64,000 nt of DNA from Psychrobacter vallis (GTDB lineage: Bacteria; Pseudomonadota; Gammaproteobacteria; Pseudomonadales; Moraxellaceae). Below are positions 8,356-17,640 of this stretch, one piece after another. Where the stretch lies: the NCBI RefSeq assembly GCF_904846715.1, contig NZ_CAJHBU010000016.1, positions 1 through 64,000 on the forward strand, in the 5' to 3' direction. The translations under genes were made by a program, and so were the position numbers. The notes beneath the pieces are model-generated. The model saw only the letters and a program-made list of their open reading frames with translations. It was not told the origin of the DNA and searched no databases. Numbering within the stretch: the stretch's first letter is position 1; the number at the start of each line of letters is the position of its first letter.

Positions 8356-9513
8356 ATGACCGATACTGCAAATAATAATAACGCTCATCTTAACCAACAG
8401 CCTACTAGCAACGGTCATTTACAGGATAAATTGGTCAAAGACAGTATTGCCCACAGCCAAAATATCAGTGCCCAAGTGCGCCAAAGCCAAATACCCAATA
8501 CAGTTGTGTCCGAGACCGTAACAAAAAATAGTAGTAACCGCACTAACGATTTTACGCAAGTCCAAGACCTACCCACTGGAGCGCCACAAGGTCAACAAAA
8601 CACCATGCCAGTTAACAGCACGAGTCACAGCACTGCCAATCATACTGTAGATAGCAATGTAGACAATGGTAACAGCAGCAGCGCAAACCATGCCTCTACA
8701 CAGACCAAAAAGACAACCCTCTTTAATCAGCGTGACGATATTAATAACCCGCATACGCCTGATACCGATGGTAATGAAGAAACGCATTTTGGCTACAAAA
8801 CGGTCAACAAAGCTGAAAAACAAGCACGCGTGGCTGACGTTTTTACGTCCGTCGCCAAAAAATACGACATCATGAATGACTTGATGTCTTTTGGTATTCA
8901 TCGTCTGTGGAAACGCTATGCCATTAGTCTATCAGGCGTACGTACTGGTCAGCATGTGCTCGACATCGCTGGTGGCACGGGTGATTTGGCCAAAGTCTTT
9001 AGCCGTGAAGTTGGCAGAAACGGTCACGTAGTACTATCAGATATCAACGCAGCAATGCTAGAAGTGGGCCGTGAGCGCCTTATCAATGCTGGCTGTAACA
9101 ATGTAGATTTTGTATTGGCAAACGCTGAGACTTTAGCGCCTTTTGATGATGAAAGCTTCGATTTGGTCACCATTAGCTTTGGTTTACGTAATGTCACCGA
9201 CAAAGATGCGGCTCTAAAAGCCATGTACCGTGTGCTTAAGCCAGGTGGTCGTCTGTTGATTTTGGAATTTTCAAAACCCGTCTTTGAGCCATTATCAAAA
9301 GCCTATGATTTATACTCATTTACCGCGTTACCGATTATGGGTAAGCTGATTGCCAATGATTCCGAAAGTTATCAATATCTGGCTGAATCGATTCGTATGC
9401 ATCCAGATCAGCAAACGCTAAAACAAATGATGCAACAAGCGGGCTTTGAAAACTGTGATTATCATAACCTGACTGCTGGTATCGTCGCCGTACATCGTGG
9501 TTTTAAAGCTTAA
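8356..9513 (+). CDS. ubiE: Ubiquinone/menaquinone C-methyltransferase UbiE with long N-terminal extension
   Basis: SAM-dependent methyltransferase that methylates the demethoxy-quinol ring in ubiquinone synthesis (and demethylmenaquinol where present). From about residue 141 it matches Ubi[39 protein letters not shown], the SAM-binding loop [14 protein letters not shown], and [13 protein letters not shown]. The first ~140 residues are low-complexity, rich in Asn, Gln, Thr, Ser and His, and are absent from the usual ~250-residue enzyme. TAGGAT lies about 6 bases before the annotated ATG, so the extension is likely translated. First recognised gene of ubiE-ubiJ-ubiB. Confidence 0.93.
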   Translation: MTDTANNNNAHLNQQPTSNGHLQDKLVKDSIAHSQNISAQVRQSQIPNTVVSETVTKNSSNRTNDFTQVQDLPTGAPQGQQNTMPVNSTSHSTANHTVDSNVDNGNSSSANHASTQTKKTTLFNQRDDINNPHTPDTDGNEETHFGYKTVNKAEKQARVADVFTSVAKKYDIMNDLMSFGIHRLWKRYAISLSGVRTGQHVLDIAGGTGDLAKVFSREVGRNGHVVLSDINAAMLEVGRERLINAGCNNVDFVLANAETLAPFDDESFDLVTISFGLRNVTDKDAALKAMYRVLKPGGRLLILEFSKPVFEPLSKAYDLYSFTALPIMGKLIANDSESYQYLAESIRMHPDQQTLKQMMQQAGFENCDYHNLTAGIVAVHRGFKA

Positions 9514-9529
9514 AGCTACGATAATATGG

Positions 9530-9596
9530 ATATAGTCGATATTAAATAAAATGGATACACGACATTGTGGCGCGGGACTGGTACAAATTTGTCCCT
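9530..9596 (+). repeat. Truncated copy of the ~145-bp palindromic repeat, between ubiE and ubiJ
   Basis: Begins TATAGTCGATATTAAATAAA and continues to GCGGGACTGGTACAAATTTG. These words recur at 14131, 25285 and 38759. The central part and the right half are missing. It ends a few bases before the ubiJ reading frame, so it lies inside the presumed ubi operon. Confidence 0.75.
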
Positions 9597-9646
9597 AATA
9601 AACGATGCGCTTGTTAAAGGCGCTCAACTATATATGCGAGAGCCTT

Positions 9647-10342
9647 ATGCTAACTGTCTTACTTTTGGCTGGTGCCGAAAAACTGATTAACTTTGCTATT
9701 GCTAGTGATGAGATTACCAAAGCTGGTCTTGCACCGCTCGCGGGCAAAGTGTTACGACTGAATATGGCTATGCCTGAGGTGAATTTGGATATTCTGTTCA
9801 CCCATGAGCATTTGCGGTTTGAGCCAGTGACTACCGATAGCGTATTTGAGCCAAGCGGCCACATGGATGAGCGCCAAAAAGCCAGTATGGAACGCGCACG
9901 ACTTGGTCATAGCCGTCCCGACTGTGTCATCACCGTGGATAATCCCGCCCAACTACTCAATCTGATGCGCGGCGGCGCTGGTAATTTACCGATTGCTGGT
10001 GACTACAAAGTATTAATGCAGCTTAAACAACTGATAGCAGGCTTTGATCCGGATGTCGCAGGTCAGCTTGAACCACTGATTGGTAAGCCCATGGCGAGCC
10101 AGTTACATCTGCTCATATCACAGCTCAAAGGCAGCTGGCGACACAGTGCCAAACGTGCATTTGATGACGTCAGTGACTGGGCCAATGAGGTAACCGGTAA
10201 CGGTATTCCTGATCCTGTGGAAGCAGCGGAAGTTAATGATCTTAAACAGCAACTGCTAAAACTTCGCACTGATATCGAACGTGAAGAAGCCAGACTGGCC
10301 GCTATCAAAGATGAGCAAGCTCACTTACTCAATAACCGTTAA
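9647..10342 (+). CDS. ubiJ: Ubiquinone biosynthesis accessory factor UbiJ
   Basis: SCP2-like lipid-binding accessory protein of the Ubi complex, thought to hold hydrophobic ubiquinone intermediates. The chain is about 231 residues from the ATG at 9647 (245 from the in-frame ATG at 9605). I prefer 9647 because GAGAG precedes it and the protein then begins with the family's hydrophobic LTVLLLAGAEKLINFAI helix. The central region is the SCP2 domain. The C-terminus is a charged coiled coil, LKQQLLKLRTDIEREEARLA. It lies between ubiE and ubiB, the standard gammaproteobacterial order, which strongly supports the call. The stop codon is inside a long hairpin (10325-10370). Confidence 0.88.
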   Translation: MLTVLLLAGAEKLINFAIASDEITKAGLAPLAGKVLRLNMAMPEVNLDILFTHEHLRFEPVTTDSVFEPSGHMDERQKASMERARLGHSRPDCVITVDNPAQLLNLMRGGAGNLPIAGDYKVLMQLKQLIAGFDPDVAGQLEPLIGKPMASQLHLLISQLKGSWRHSAKRAFDDVSDWANEVTGNGIPDPVEAAEVNDLKQQLLKLRTDIEREEARLAAIKDEQAHLLNNR

Positions 10343-10370
10343 TCAACAATTTTTAACGGTTATTGAGTAA
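10325..10370 (+). other. 17-bp perfect hairpin overlapping the ubiJ stop codon
   Basis: Arms TTACTCAATAACCGTTA (10325-10341) and TAACGGTTATTGAGTAA (10354-10370) pair perfectly around a 12-base loop. There is no T-run after it, so it is not a typical intrinsic terminator. It may stabilise or partly attenuate the ubiE-ubiJ message before ubiB. Confidence 0.8.
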
Positions 10371-10433
10371 AATCATCTATAAATACGCACTGCCCTGTCC
10401 TATGTCCGACTTTATTTAGAGTACCTAGACCTT

Positions 10434-12095
10434 ATGCTATTATCTCATCGCGCCCGTTTACTTGAGCTTTGGCGTATCGCCGCAACCTACCGAATTGACA
10501 CGCATCTCTCTATCGAAGAAGCGCCGCAGCTGCAACCTTTAGCGCGCATGATCCGTTTACATCCAGCAGCTTGGGGCAAAGCGCATCAACCAAACGCCAT
10601 CAAATATGCGCTCGAAGACATGGGTACGCTGTTTTTGAAACTGGGACAGCTGCTCTCTACGCGTCGTGATTTGGTGCCACCTGAAATTATTGCCCAATTG
10701 GTTCAACTACAAGATAAGGTAAAACCTTTTGACTCTAATGTTGCCATTGCGCAAATACAAGATCCTAAACACGGTCTTGGTCAGTCGATTGGTACTTTAT
10801 TTGCACGCTTCGATGTAAAGCCTTTGGCCGCCGCCTCGATTGCGCAAGTGCATACCGCAGCCTTTCATGATGGCCGTGAAGTGGTGATAAAAGTAGTACG
10901 TCCTGATATTCGCACTACCATCGTTGCTGACTTTGAGCTATTACGTGAGTTGGCCAATTGGGCATCTGCTCGTATTGAAGCAGCACGCGCCATCTATATC
11001 ATCGATATTGTCGAAGATTATCGCCAAGTAATGCTCAATGAGCTGGATTTGACGCTCGAAGCGGACAATACCACGCAAATGCGCAATAACTTTTTAGGCT
11101 CTGCATTAATGTATGTGCCTGAGGTCTATGATGCTGCCAAAAACGTGATGGTTATGGAGCGTATTCAAGGTGTGCCTATCTCACAAGTGGAGATATTCGA
11201 TAAACTTGGCTATGACCGTGCCACACTGGCCAAAAAAGGACTAACGATATTTTTTACTCAAGTCTTTCGCGACAACTTTTTTCATGCGGATATGCATCCG
11301 GGTAATGTCTTTGTAGAGACCCCGCCCGTCAAAACATTAAGTGCTGACATTGCAGCGACAGATTTAGGTCATGAACCCCGCTATATCGGTCTTGACTGCG
11401 CCATCATGGGTACACTATCCAAAGACGATCAACTTATCGTAGCGCGTATGCTCTTGGCTGTTATGAATAATAACTTCACCGCGATGGTTGATATTGTGAG
11501 CCGTGCGGGATGGATACCACCCAATACCGACAAGCACGCGCTGATGCGTGATATGAAACGCACGGTCGGTCCAATGCTACAAAAATCCATTAACGACATC
11601 GATTTTGCGGGTGTCTTGATGCAGATTTTAGATATTGCGCGTCGCCATCACATGAGCATTCCCCCGCAATTAATGCTACTCCTTAAAACTTTGGTGCATG
11701 TTGAAGGACTCGGACGCGATTTATATCCCGATCTAGACATTTGGTCACTGGCCAAACCCATCTTAAGCAGTTGGATCAAAGAACAACTAGACCCGATGCG
11801 TAACTTGCAACAGTTACGTCAGCAGTTACCAGAAATTCTGTTATCAACCACGGATATTCCCAAACTGCTAGATCAAGGGTTACAAAGCCTTGCCTCACAA
11901 GGATCAAGACAAGACAGTCAACTGCGTGAGATACAGCAAATACGTGCTGATATGCTTAACGACCGTCGCCGCGATTGGCTGGCACTTGCAGGCTTTGCCG
12001 TTTTCATCGCTATTGCAACACAGGTTGTCGGCTGGCTCTCGCCTATCTTTTATGTATTGGCTATTTTGGTTGTCATTTGGCGGATTTTAGCTTAA
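10434..12095 (+). CDS. ubiB: Ubiquinone biosynthesis regulatory protein kinase-like UbiB
   Basis: Atypical kinase-like ATPase (ABC1/ADCK family) needed for ubiquinone synthesis, anchored to the inner membrane. The 553-residue chain shows the KxGQ motif in FLKLGQLLSTRRDLVPP near residue 65, the alanine-rich loop PLAAASIAQVHTAAF, the catalytic HADMHPGN near residue 285, and LDCAIMG at the metal site. Two hydrophobic C-terminal helices (about 515-552) form the membrane anchor. Between HADMHPGN and LDCAIMG it has a loop some 14 residues longer than I recall for E. coli UbiB. The gene follows ubiJ by 91 bases, past the hairpin. Confidence 0.96.
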   Translation: MLLSHRARLLELWRIAATYRIDTHLSIEEAPQLQPLARMIRLHPAAWGKAHQPNAIKYALEDMGTLFLKLGQLLSTRRDLVPPEIIAQLVQLQDKVKPFDSNVAIAQIQDPKHGLGQSIGTLFARFDVKPLAAASIAQVHTAAFHDGREVVIKVVRPDIRTTIVADFELLRELANWASARIEAARAIYIIDIVEDYRQVMLNELDLTLEADNTTQMRNNFLGSALMYVPEVYDAAKNVMVMERIQGVPISQVEIFDKLGYDRATLAKKGLTIFFTQVFRDNFFHADMHPGNVFVETPPVKTLSADIAATDLGHEPRYIGLDCAIMGTLSKDDQLIVARMLLAVMNNNFTAMVDIVSRAGWIPPNTDKHALMRDMKRTVGPMLQKSINDIDFAGVLMQILDIARRHHMSIPPQLMLLLKTLVHVEGLGRDLYPDLDIWSLAKPILSSWIKEQLDPMRNLQQLRQQLPEILLSTTDIPKLLDQGLQSLASQGSRQDSQLREIQQIRADMLNDRRRDWLALAGFAVFIAIATQVVGWLSPIFYVLAILVVIWRILA

Positions 12096-12118
12096 ACGGC
12101 TAACGTCATTTATTGTTC

Positions 12119-12262
12119 TATAGCCAATCAACTATAAAACACGTGCAGTGCTACTAGGATAAATTTTCGTAACTTGTATATGTGCAGGCATAACAAGCAA
12201 GAAAAAGTCATCTGAGCAGCACGTTATAATGGCTGTGCCTTTTTTATTTAGAATCAACTATA
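12119..12262 (-). repeat. Diverged inverted copy of the ~145-bp palindromic repeat
   Basis: Reads on the minus strand like the copy at 14131. Its right end here is TTTTTATTTAGAATCAACTA (reverse complement of the TAGTCGAT..CTAAATAAAA end). Its left end begins TATAGCCAATCAACTATAAA, and the core has AACAAGCAAGAAAAAGT. It lies between the convergent ubiB and ruvB genes. Confidence 0.65.
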
Positions 12263-12300
12263 AATATCAGATCTTTATGAAAACCTACCATCACTTATAG

Positions 12301-13284
12301 TCAAAGCATTTGATCGATTGCCATCTGTGTCAATACACGCCCACGAGCCGTACGAAGCACATAACCTTGCTGAATAAGATACGGCTCAATCACGTCCTCA
12401 AGTGTACCGCGATCTTCGGCCATCGCAGCGGCGACCGCTTCAACGCCTGCAGGACCACCATCAAAACGCTCTTGTAAAATTTCAATGTAGCGTCTATCCA
12501 AGTGATCGAGACCACGTCTGTCAACGGCTAGCATGTCTAGCGCACTACCAGCAATTGCACCGTTGATACTGCCGTCACCTCTGACTTCGGCATAATCACG
12601 CACACGGCGTAATAAACGATTGGCAATCCTTGGTGTACCACGAGCACGGCGGGCAATCTCAACCGCCCCATCCTCACTCATCGGTACACGCATCAAGCGT
12701 GCAGCGCGGCTGACGATCGTCGTCAAATCAGCAATATTATAAAACTCAAGGCGCTGAACAATACCAAAACGATCGCGTAATGGGGAGGTCAATAGCCCTG
12801 CTCTCGTCGTTGCCGCCACCAAAGTAAATGGTGGTAGATCAAGCTTGATAGAGCGCGCGGCAGGCCCTTCACCAATCATAATATCCAGCTGAAAATCTTC
12901 CATGGCTGGATAAAGTATCTCTTCAATAACCGAGCTTAAACGATGAATCTCGTCGATAAATAGCACATCACCTGCTTCTAAATTGGTTAGCATCGCTGCC
13001 AAATCGCCCGGACGCTCAAGGACAGGACCCGACGTTGAACGCAGATTGCCACCCATTTCACGAGCGATAATATTGGCAAGTGTCGTCTTACCCAAACCCG
13101 GCGGCCCAAAAATAAGCGTATGATCCAACGGTTCATTACGACCCCGTGCAGCCCCAATAAACACTTCCATCTGCTCACGTACTACTGGCTGGCCAATATA
13201 TTCCGCTAGTAATGCTGGTCGGATATTGGCATCTGGCGCATCACTTGCTCCTTCTAGCGGATTAATTAAACGATCTTGCATCAT
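12301..13284 (-). CDS. ruvB: Holliday junction branch migration helicase RuvB
   Basis: Hexameric AAA+ motor that drives Holliday junction branch migration with RuvA. Visible are Walker [14 protein letters not shown], Walker [10 protein letters not shown], sensor/arginine-finger blocks [17 protein letters not shown] and [17 protein letters not shown], and the C-terminal winged helix ending near [10 protein letters not shown]. The reading frame is open to 13332, but homology begins at [12 protein letters not shown], so I start at 13284, giving about 327 residues. No strong ribosome site is visible for any of the starts. ruvA is upstream on the same strand, but a hairpin terminator separates them, so they are not a simple operon here. 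Confidence 0.95.
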   Translation of the reverse strand: MMQDRLINPLEGASDAPDANIRPALLAEYIGQPVVREQMEVFIGAARGRNEPLDHTLIFGPPGLGKTTLANIIAREMGGNLRSTSGPVLERPGDLAAMLTNLEAGDVLFIDEIHRLSSVIEEILYPAMEDFQLDIMIGEGPAARSIKLDLPPFTLVAATTRAGLLTSPLRDRFGIVQRLEFYNIADLTTIVSRAARLMRVPMSEDGAVEIARRARGTPRIANRLLRRVRDYAEVRGDGSINGAIAGSALDMLAVDRRGLDHLDRRYIEILQERFDGGPAGVEAVAAAMAEDRGTLEDVIEPYLIQQGYVLRTARGRVLTQMAIDQML

Positions 13285-13377
13285 AAGTTTTATCATTATA
13301 TTAAAAAATTGAGTACTAAATAGCATAACCAAACGCTACGCATAAGTCATGCAAAACATCATAAAGCTTGCGGCGAA

Positions 13378-13412
13378 ACAAAAACAAGCGACATATAATG
13401 TCGCTTGTTTTT
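13378..13412 (-). terminator. Terminator between ruvA and ruvB
   Basis: Arms AACAAGCGACAT / ATGTCGCTTGTT pair perfectly around 3 bases. On the minus strand a T-rich stretch (TTGTTT) follows, placing it just after the ruvA stop. The other side also has a T-run. Confidence 0.8.
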
Positions 13413-13439
13413 AATCGCTGTTATTGTATAAAAATACTG

Positions 13440-14066
13440 CTACTTAAAACTTTGAAACTGTTGCAAAGTGGCTTTTAACAAGCCTTGCGTATCGGCAAAG
13501 ACTTCGCCATTACTTTTCGCCGCTTTGATGGCTTGCTGTGCTTCTTTTTCTTTATAACCCAAGCTAATCAATGCACCCTCTACCTCAGCGATAATATTGC
13601 CTTCGTCTGATACGGCTACGGACTGATGCGTCAATTCTAAAGACGTATTATCAACGTCGATATTTTTAAGCTTGTCTTTTAGTTCAATCAATAAACGTTG
13701 GGCTGTTTTTTTACCAATACCCGGAATACGGGTCAAAGCGGTTTCTGACTCCTGCTCAACATGCATCTTAAGCTCGGCCCCTGACATCGCTGACAGCATC
13801 GCTAGTGCCATTTTTGCCCCTACGCCGTTGATTTTTATCAATTGACGAAAGACATCACGCTCTTTACGATCGATAAAACCATAGAGCAACTGCGCATCTT
13901 CACGAACATGAAAATGCGTCCAAATGCTGGCTTGCTCATTCAGGTGGAGTTGGCAAAATGAAGGCAATGGCAGCTCAACATCATAACCCACACCAGAAGT
14001 AGTCATGATACAGGCTGTCGGCACCATCAAATACTGCACCTGTCCGGTAATCAATCCAATCATCAC
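13440..14066 (-). CDS. ruvA: Holliday junction DNA-binding protein RuvA
   Basis: Tetrameric junction-binding partner of RuvB. The 208-residue chain begins MIGLITGQV, the OB-fold domain, followed by helix-hairpin-helix motifs around INGVGAKMALAML and IPGIGKKTAQRLLIELKDK (near residues 80-130). A C-terminal domain III contacts RuvB (ALISLGYKEKEAQQAIKAA). AGAGG lies 9 bases before the first of two adjacent ATGs. A repeat-family copy lies upstream between it and the aldolase gene. Confidence 0.97.
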   Translation of the reverse strand: MMIGLITGQVQYLMVPTACIMTTSGVGYDVELPLPSFCQLHLNEQASIWTHFHVREDAQLLYGFIDRKERDVFRQLIKINGVGAKMALAMLSAMSGAELKMHVEQESETALTRIPGIGKKTAQRLLIELKDKLKNIDVDNTSLELTHQSVAVSDEGNIIAEVEGALISLGYKEKEAQQAIKAAKSNGEVFADTQGLLKATLQQFQSFK

Positions 14067-14130
14067 TTACTACCTCTTATAAGGGCTATTATAGAAATAC
14101 AATCCACTGTCACTTCAGGATTCATGACCG

Positions 14131-14277
14131 TATAGTCGATGCTAAATAAAACAGATACATTATATTGCAATGCTGAACTGGAATACATTTTTCTCGCTTG
14201 CTGTGCCTTCGCAGACAGAGACTACAAAAAATTTATTCCAGTCCCGCTGTATCATTCTTTATAGTGAACCCACTATA
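14131..14277 (+). repeat. Full copy of the ~145-bp palindromic repeat family
   Basis: Starts TATAGTCGATGCTAAATAAA and ends TATAGTGAACCCACTATA, so the ends are themselves related inverted words. The core AACTGGAATA ... TATTCCAGT forms a long imperfect stem enclosing TTCTCGCTTGCTGTGCC and GCAGACAGAG. It lies between ruvA and the aldolase gene. Confidence 0.85.
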
Positions 14278-14304
14278 TTAACGGCTATTTTTTACCAGTG
14301 TCAT

Positions 14305-15342
14305 TTACTGATAAAATGCAACCATACCTTCGAGGCTGATTGGGCGAATCTTATGCGCTTGACCAGCAGAACCAAAGGCTTCAAAACGATTGGTACAGAT
14401 ATCAGACATCGCGACCATAGACGCTTTGAAATATTTACGTGGATCAAACTCACTTGGGTTCTTTGTAAGAAACTCACGGATAGCACCTGTCGACGCTAGA
14501 CGCAGATCAGTGTCGATATTGACTTTACGTACGCCGTGTTTGATCGCTTCAACGATTTGCTCAACTGGCACACCATAAGTCTCACCAATATCACCGCCAT
14601 TCTCATTGATGACTTTTAGCCATTCTTGCGGTACTGATGACGAGCCATGCATTACAAGGTGGGTGTTCGGAATACGCGCATGAATCTCTTTTACCCGCTC
14701 AATAGATAAAATATCACCCGTTGGTGGACGCGTAAATTTATAAGCGCCGTGGCTTGTGCCAATCGCAATGGCCAACGCATCGACGTTGGTGTCTTTTACG
14801 AATTGTTCGGCTTCGTCAGCGCTGGTCAATAATTGCTCATGATCCAATACACCTTCTGCACCAGAACCGTCTTCTTCGCCTGCCATTCCTGTTTCAAGAC
14901 TACCCAAACAACCGATTTCACCTTCTACAGAAACACCGCACGCATGTGCCATTTTGACAACTTCGCGAGTAACGCTGGCATTATAATCATAGTCCATTGG
15001 TGTTTTACCATCTTCACCAAGTGAGCCATCCATCATGACTGATGAAAAACCCAGCTGAATGGAGCGCTGGCAAATAGCTGGTGACATACCATGGTCTTGA
15101 TGCATCACTACTGGAATATGTGGCCATTCTTCGATGGCAGCAATAATCAGATGACGCAAAAATGCTGACCCTGCATAACTACGCGCGCCAGCACTGGCTT
15201 GAACAATGACAGGTGAGTCACAGGCGTCGGCCGCCATCATGATTGCACGCATCTGCTCTAAGTTATTGACGTTAAAGGCAGGGACACCGTAGCTGTGCTC
15301 GGCGGCATGATCTAGAAGTTGACGTAACGATATTAAAGCCAT
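14305..15342 (-). CDS. fba: Class II fructose-bisphosphate aldolase
   Basis: Zinc-dependent reversible cleavage of fructose-1,6-bisphosphate to dihydroxyacetone phosphate and glyceraldehyde-3-phosphate. The 345-residue chain has [15 protein letters not shown] near the N-terminus, the zinc-site [12 protein letters not shown] near residue 80, [12 protein letters not shown], the second zinc ligand region [13 protein letters not shown], and HGSSSVP. The length and SHGAYKF pattern fit the Calvin-cycle-type class II group (about 345-354 residues) rather than E. coli FbaA. GAGAG precedes the ATG. pgk is upstream on the same strand with a lipoprotein gene between, echoing the common pgk-fba linkage. 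Confidence 0.95.
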   Translation of the reverse strand: MALISLRQLLDHAAEHSYGVPAFNVNNLEQMRAIMMAADACDSPVIVQASAGARSYAGSAFLRHLIIAAIEEWPHIPVVMHQDHGMSPAICQRSIQLGFSSVMMDGSLGEDGKTPMDYDYNASVTREVVKMAHACGVSVEGEIGCLGSLETGMAGEEDGSGAEGVLDHEQLLTSADEAEQFVKDTNVDALAIAIGTSHGAYKFTRPPTGDILSIERVKEIHARIPNTHLVMHGSSSVPQEWLKVINENGGDIGETYGVPVEQIVEAIKHGVRKVNIDTDLRLASTGAIREFLTKNPSEFDPRKYFKASMVAMSDICTNRFEAFGSAGQAHKIRPISLEGMVAFYQ

Positions 15343-15683
15343 AAGACGCTCTCTGATTAAATTTTGAATATGATATTAAGAAATCATTCTTAAAAATACG
15401 ATGTTGCAACAATTGCCCTAAAATCCTAGCCTTATATAGCCAGACCAGCGAAAAACCGGTGTTTTTTATCGTAATTATTACGCCGTGATTATAGCAAAAA
15501 TTGTCACCGCTTCGTAGCGCTTAGCCGACTATTTATTTCTTTGCTTAATTTATAAAAAATATGGTCGGTTTTTATCAATCTATTTGGTAGGACTTATCGC
15601 ATATACAGGTTTATTATAAATACCCATAAACCAAATACCTTATTGTCTTTGATTTGCCTGTGCTAGATGAATGTTTTAAATAC
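15343..15683. other. Upstream region of the aldolase gene
   Basis: About 340 bases without a gene. It contains the AT-rich palindrome-like AAAAACCGGTGTTTTTT at 15454-15470 and must carry the fba promoter, but I cannot assign -35/-10 boxes with confidence. Confidence 0.5.
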
Positions 15684-15714
15684 AAAAAAGCCTTGGCTAT
15701 TACCAAAGCTTTTT
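15684..15714 (-). terminator. Terminator after the Ala-rich lipoprotein gene
   Basis: On the minus strand AAAAAGCTTTGG-taatag-CCAAGGCTTTTTT forms a stem with one mismatch followed by a T-run, 65 bases after the stop. Confidence 0.8.
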
Positions 15715-15779
15715 AAATATTTTGAGGGCTTATAAAGCAATTAGTATTTATAACCAATGCCTAAAATTAAAACTGCTAA

Positions 15780-16166
15780 TTAGTACTGTTGCTCTGCTTC
15801 TACTGCATTTTCACTGGCTTTATTCTCAACAGCAGATGCGCCATCGGCAACCACTTCAGCAGTATTGGCAACGGCTTCATTTGCGCCTACCACAACCGCT
15901 TCACCAGTATTTGCTAGTGCATCAGTAGCATTAGCACCGGCAGTTTCAGCGCCTTCGGCAACTTCAGTGCCAGCATTTTGAGCAGCAACTTCTGCTTCAG
16001 CAGCGGCAGCTTCGGTTTCAGCAGCAGCGGCTTCAGTATTGGCAGCAGCATCATCGCCTGCAGATTCAACAGCAGCTTCAGTGTTCTCTTCTGTCTGTTG
16101 GCTACATGCAGTAACTGCAAAAGTGCCAGCAAGTACGCTAGCAAGTAATAAATGACGTTTTAACAT
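15780..16166 (-). CDS. Small alanine/glutamate-rich predicted lipoprotein
   Basis: About 128 residues from the ATG at 16166, which has CGAGAGGT upstream; the longer reading frame to 16247 has no support. The N-terminus MLKRHLLLASVLAGTFAVTA is a lipoprotein signal peptide with lipobox VTAC, cleaved before the Cys. The mature protein is extremely rich in Ala, Glu, Thr, Val and Asn, with repeated EAAAAETEAAAAEAE-like and GxEAVANTAEV-like units. It is likely helical or disordered and anchored in the outer membrane. Base composition is skewed by the repeats. It stands alone between pgk and fba with its own terminator. Possible roles include a spacer or envelope-structural lipoprotein, but nothing in the sequence shows function. 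Confidence 0.8.
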   Translation of the reverse strand: MLKRHLLLASVLAGTFAVTACSQQTEENTEAAVESAGDDAAANTEAAAAETEAAAAEAEVAAQNAGTEVAEGAETAGANATDALANTGEAVVVGANEAVANTAEVVADGASAVENKASENAVEAEQQY

Positions 16167-16425
16167 AATAAACCTCTCGTAAATAAAGCATGTCAAAATA
16201 CATGGTTGCGCTATTTTATAGAGTGCAAATAAGACATGCAATAACAATTTTCAGTTTAGAAACAAATAATTACTACTTAAGAGTCCATCACGAGGTGAGC
16301 TTATATACTCATAAACTTGTTGATTTTAATCTCAGCAGTCATGACCTCGTTTTTGTAGCCTACCTTAGATATTAAATGGTGGTTGTATTTCTAATGTTAC
16401 CAAATGTCTAAGTATCATGAAACTA

Positions 16426-17640
16426 TCACGCATCAATCTGTAGGGCTGCAACCGCTGGTAGCACCTTACCTTCTACAAATTCTAAGAATGCACCGCCACC
16501 TGTTGACATATAGCTTACCCCATCCGCAACTTGATATTTATCAATTGCCGCCAAGGTATCACCGCCACCCGCAATCGAAAAACCTTCACTGTCTTTGACA
16601 GCCTCCGCCAATATTTGCGTACCACTGCCAAAAGCATCTACTTCAAAAACACCTACCGGCCCATTCCACAAGATGGTTTTTGCATGGCTCACTGCATCGG
16701 CAAGCTGCTGTGCACTTTCAGGCGCGATGTCTAATATCATGTCATTGTCGCCAATCGCATCAACAGATTTGATGGTAGCAGTGGCTTGCTGTAGTGAACC
16801 AATAAAATCATCAAAATTGATGTCATTTTTATCTGCTACGACAACATATTCAGGCAATAAAATCTCAGTTTTGCTCATAATCTCACGAGCAGTATCAAGC
16901 AAATCCGCTTCATATAAGGAAGCACCCACACTATGACCTTGTGCGGCTAAAAAAGTATTGGCAATGCCACCGCCAACGATAATTTGGCTGCATACTTCTG
17001 CCAAACTATGAAGTACTTCTAACTTTGTCGATACTTTCGATCCACCAACGATAGCCAACATGGGCTGTGCTGGCGTTTCAAGCGCCAAACTCAAAGCATC
17101 CAATTCGGCGGCTAGCAAAGGTCCGGCGCATACCGTTTTACCTGCTTGACGCATGGCTTGAGTGACGCCTTCAGTTGACGCTTGCGCACGGTGTGCTGTA
17201 CCAAAAGCATCCATTACAAACACATCGCACAAATCTGCATATAGTTTCGATAAAGTGGCATCATTTTTCTTTTCACCGATGTTGAAACGTACGTTCTCTA
17301 ACAAGACAACTTCACCAGCTTTAATCGACACGCCTTGCGTCAAATAGTCACGATTGAGATTGACTGGAGTAGACAGTTGTGAGCCGAGCTTATCAGTCAA
17401 ATAGTCAGCCACAGGTGCCAACGAATATACGGCTTCAGGCGCTCCCTCAGTGGGACGTCCTAAATGCGAGCAAACGATGACGGCAGCACCTTTTTCTAGT
17501 GCTAGCTTAATGGTAGGCAAACTTGCTTGCAAGCGAGCATCGCTCGTAACCTTACTGTTTTTGATAGGCACGTTTAAATCTTCTCGAATCAATACTACTT
17601 TATCCGTTAAGTTCAGCTCACTCATACGCAAAAAATTCAT
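16426..17640 (-). CDS. pgk: Phosphoglycerate kinase
   Basis: Interconverts 1,3-bisphosphoglycerate and 3-phosphoglycerate with ADP/ATP in the cytoplasm. The 404-residue chain has the expected [18 protein letters not shown] near the N-terminus, [37 protein letters not shown], the hinge WNGPVGVFE, and [11 protein letters not shown] with the C-terminal [19 protein letters not shown] lies 6 bases before ATG 17640, so the start with [10 protein letters not shown] is supported. Divergent from the DksA-like gene across a 696-base gap containing a MITE-like element. No obvious terminator follows before the lipoprotein promoter region. Confidence 0.97.
   Translation of the reverse strand: MNFLRMSELNLTDKVVLIREDLNVPIKNSKVTSDARLQASLPTIKLALEKGAAVIVCSHLGRPTEGAPEAVYSLAPVADYLTDKLGSQLSTPVNLNRDYLTQGVSIKAGEVVLLENVRFNIGEKKNDATLSKLYADLCDVFVMDAFGTAHRAQASTEGVTQAMRQAGKTVCAGPLLAAELDALSLALETPAQPMLAIVGGSKVSTKLEVLHSLAEVCSQIIVGGGIANTFLAAQGHSVGASLYEADLLDTAREIMSKTEILLPEYVVVADKNDINFDDFIGSLQQATATIKSVDAIGDNDMILDIAPESAQQLADAVSHAKTILWNGPVGVFEVDAFGSGTQILAEAVKDSEGFSIAGGGDTLAAIDKYQVADGVSYMSTGGGAFLEFVEGKVLPAVAALQIDA

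Noticed and set aside
15914-16144. Leu-rich antisense/alternate-frame reading frame over the lipoprotein gene
   Set aside because: It is a frame shadow of the GCA/GCT-rich repeats of the lipoprotein. No ribosome site and no recognisable domain.
16288-16358. Inverted repeat ACGAGGT ... ACCTCGT in the lipoprotein upstream region
   Set aside because: Seven-base arms about 55 bases apart are too weak and distant for a terminator or operator call.
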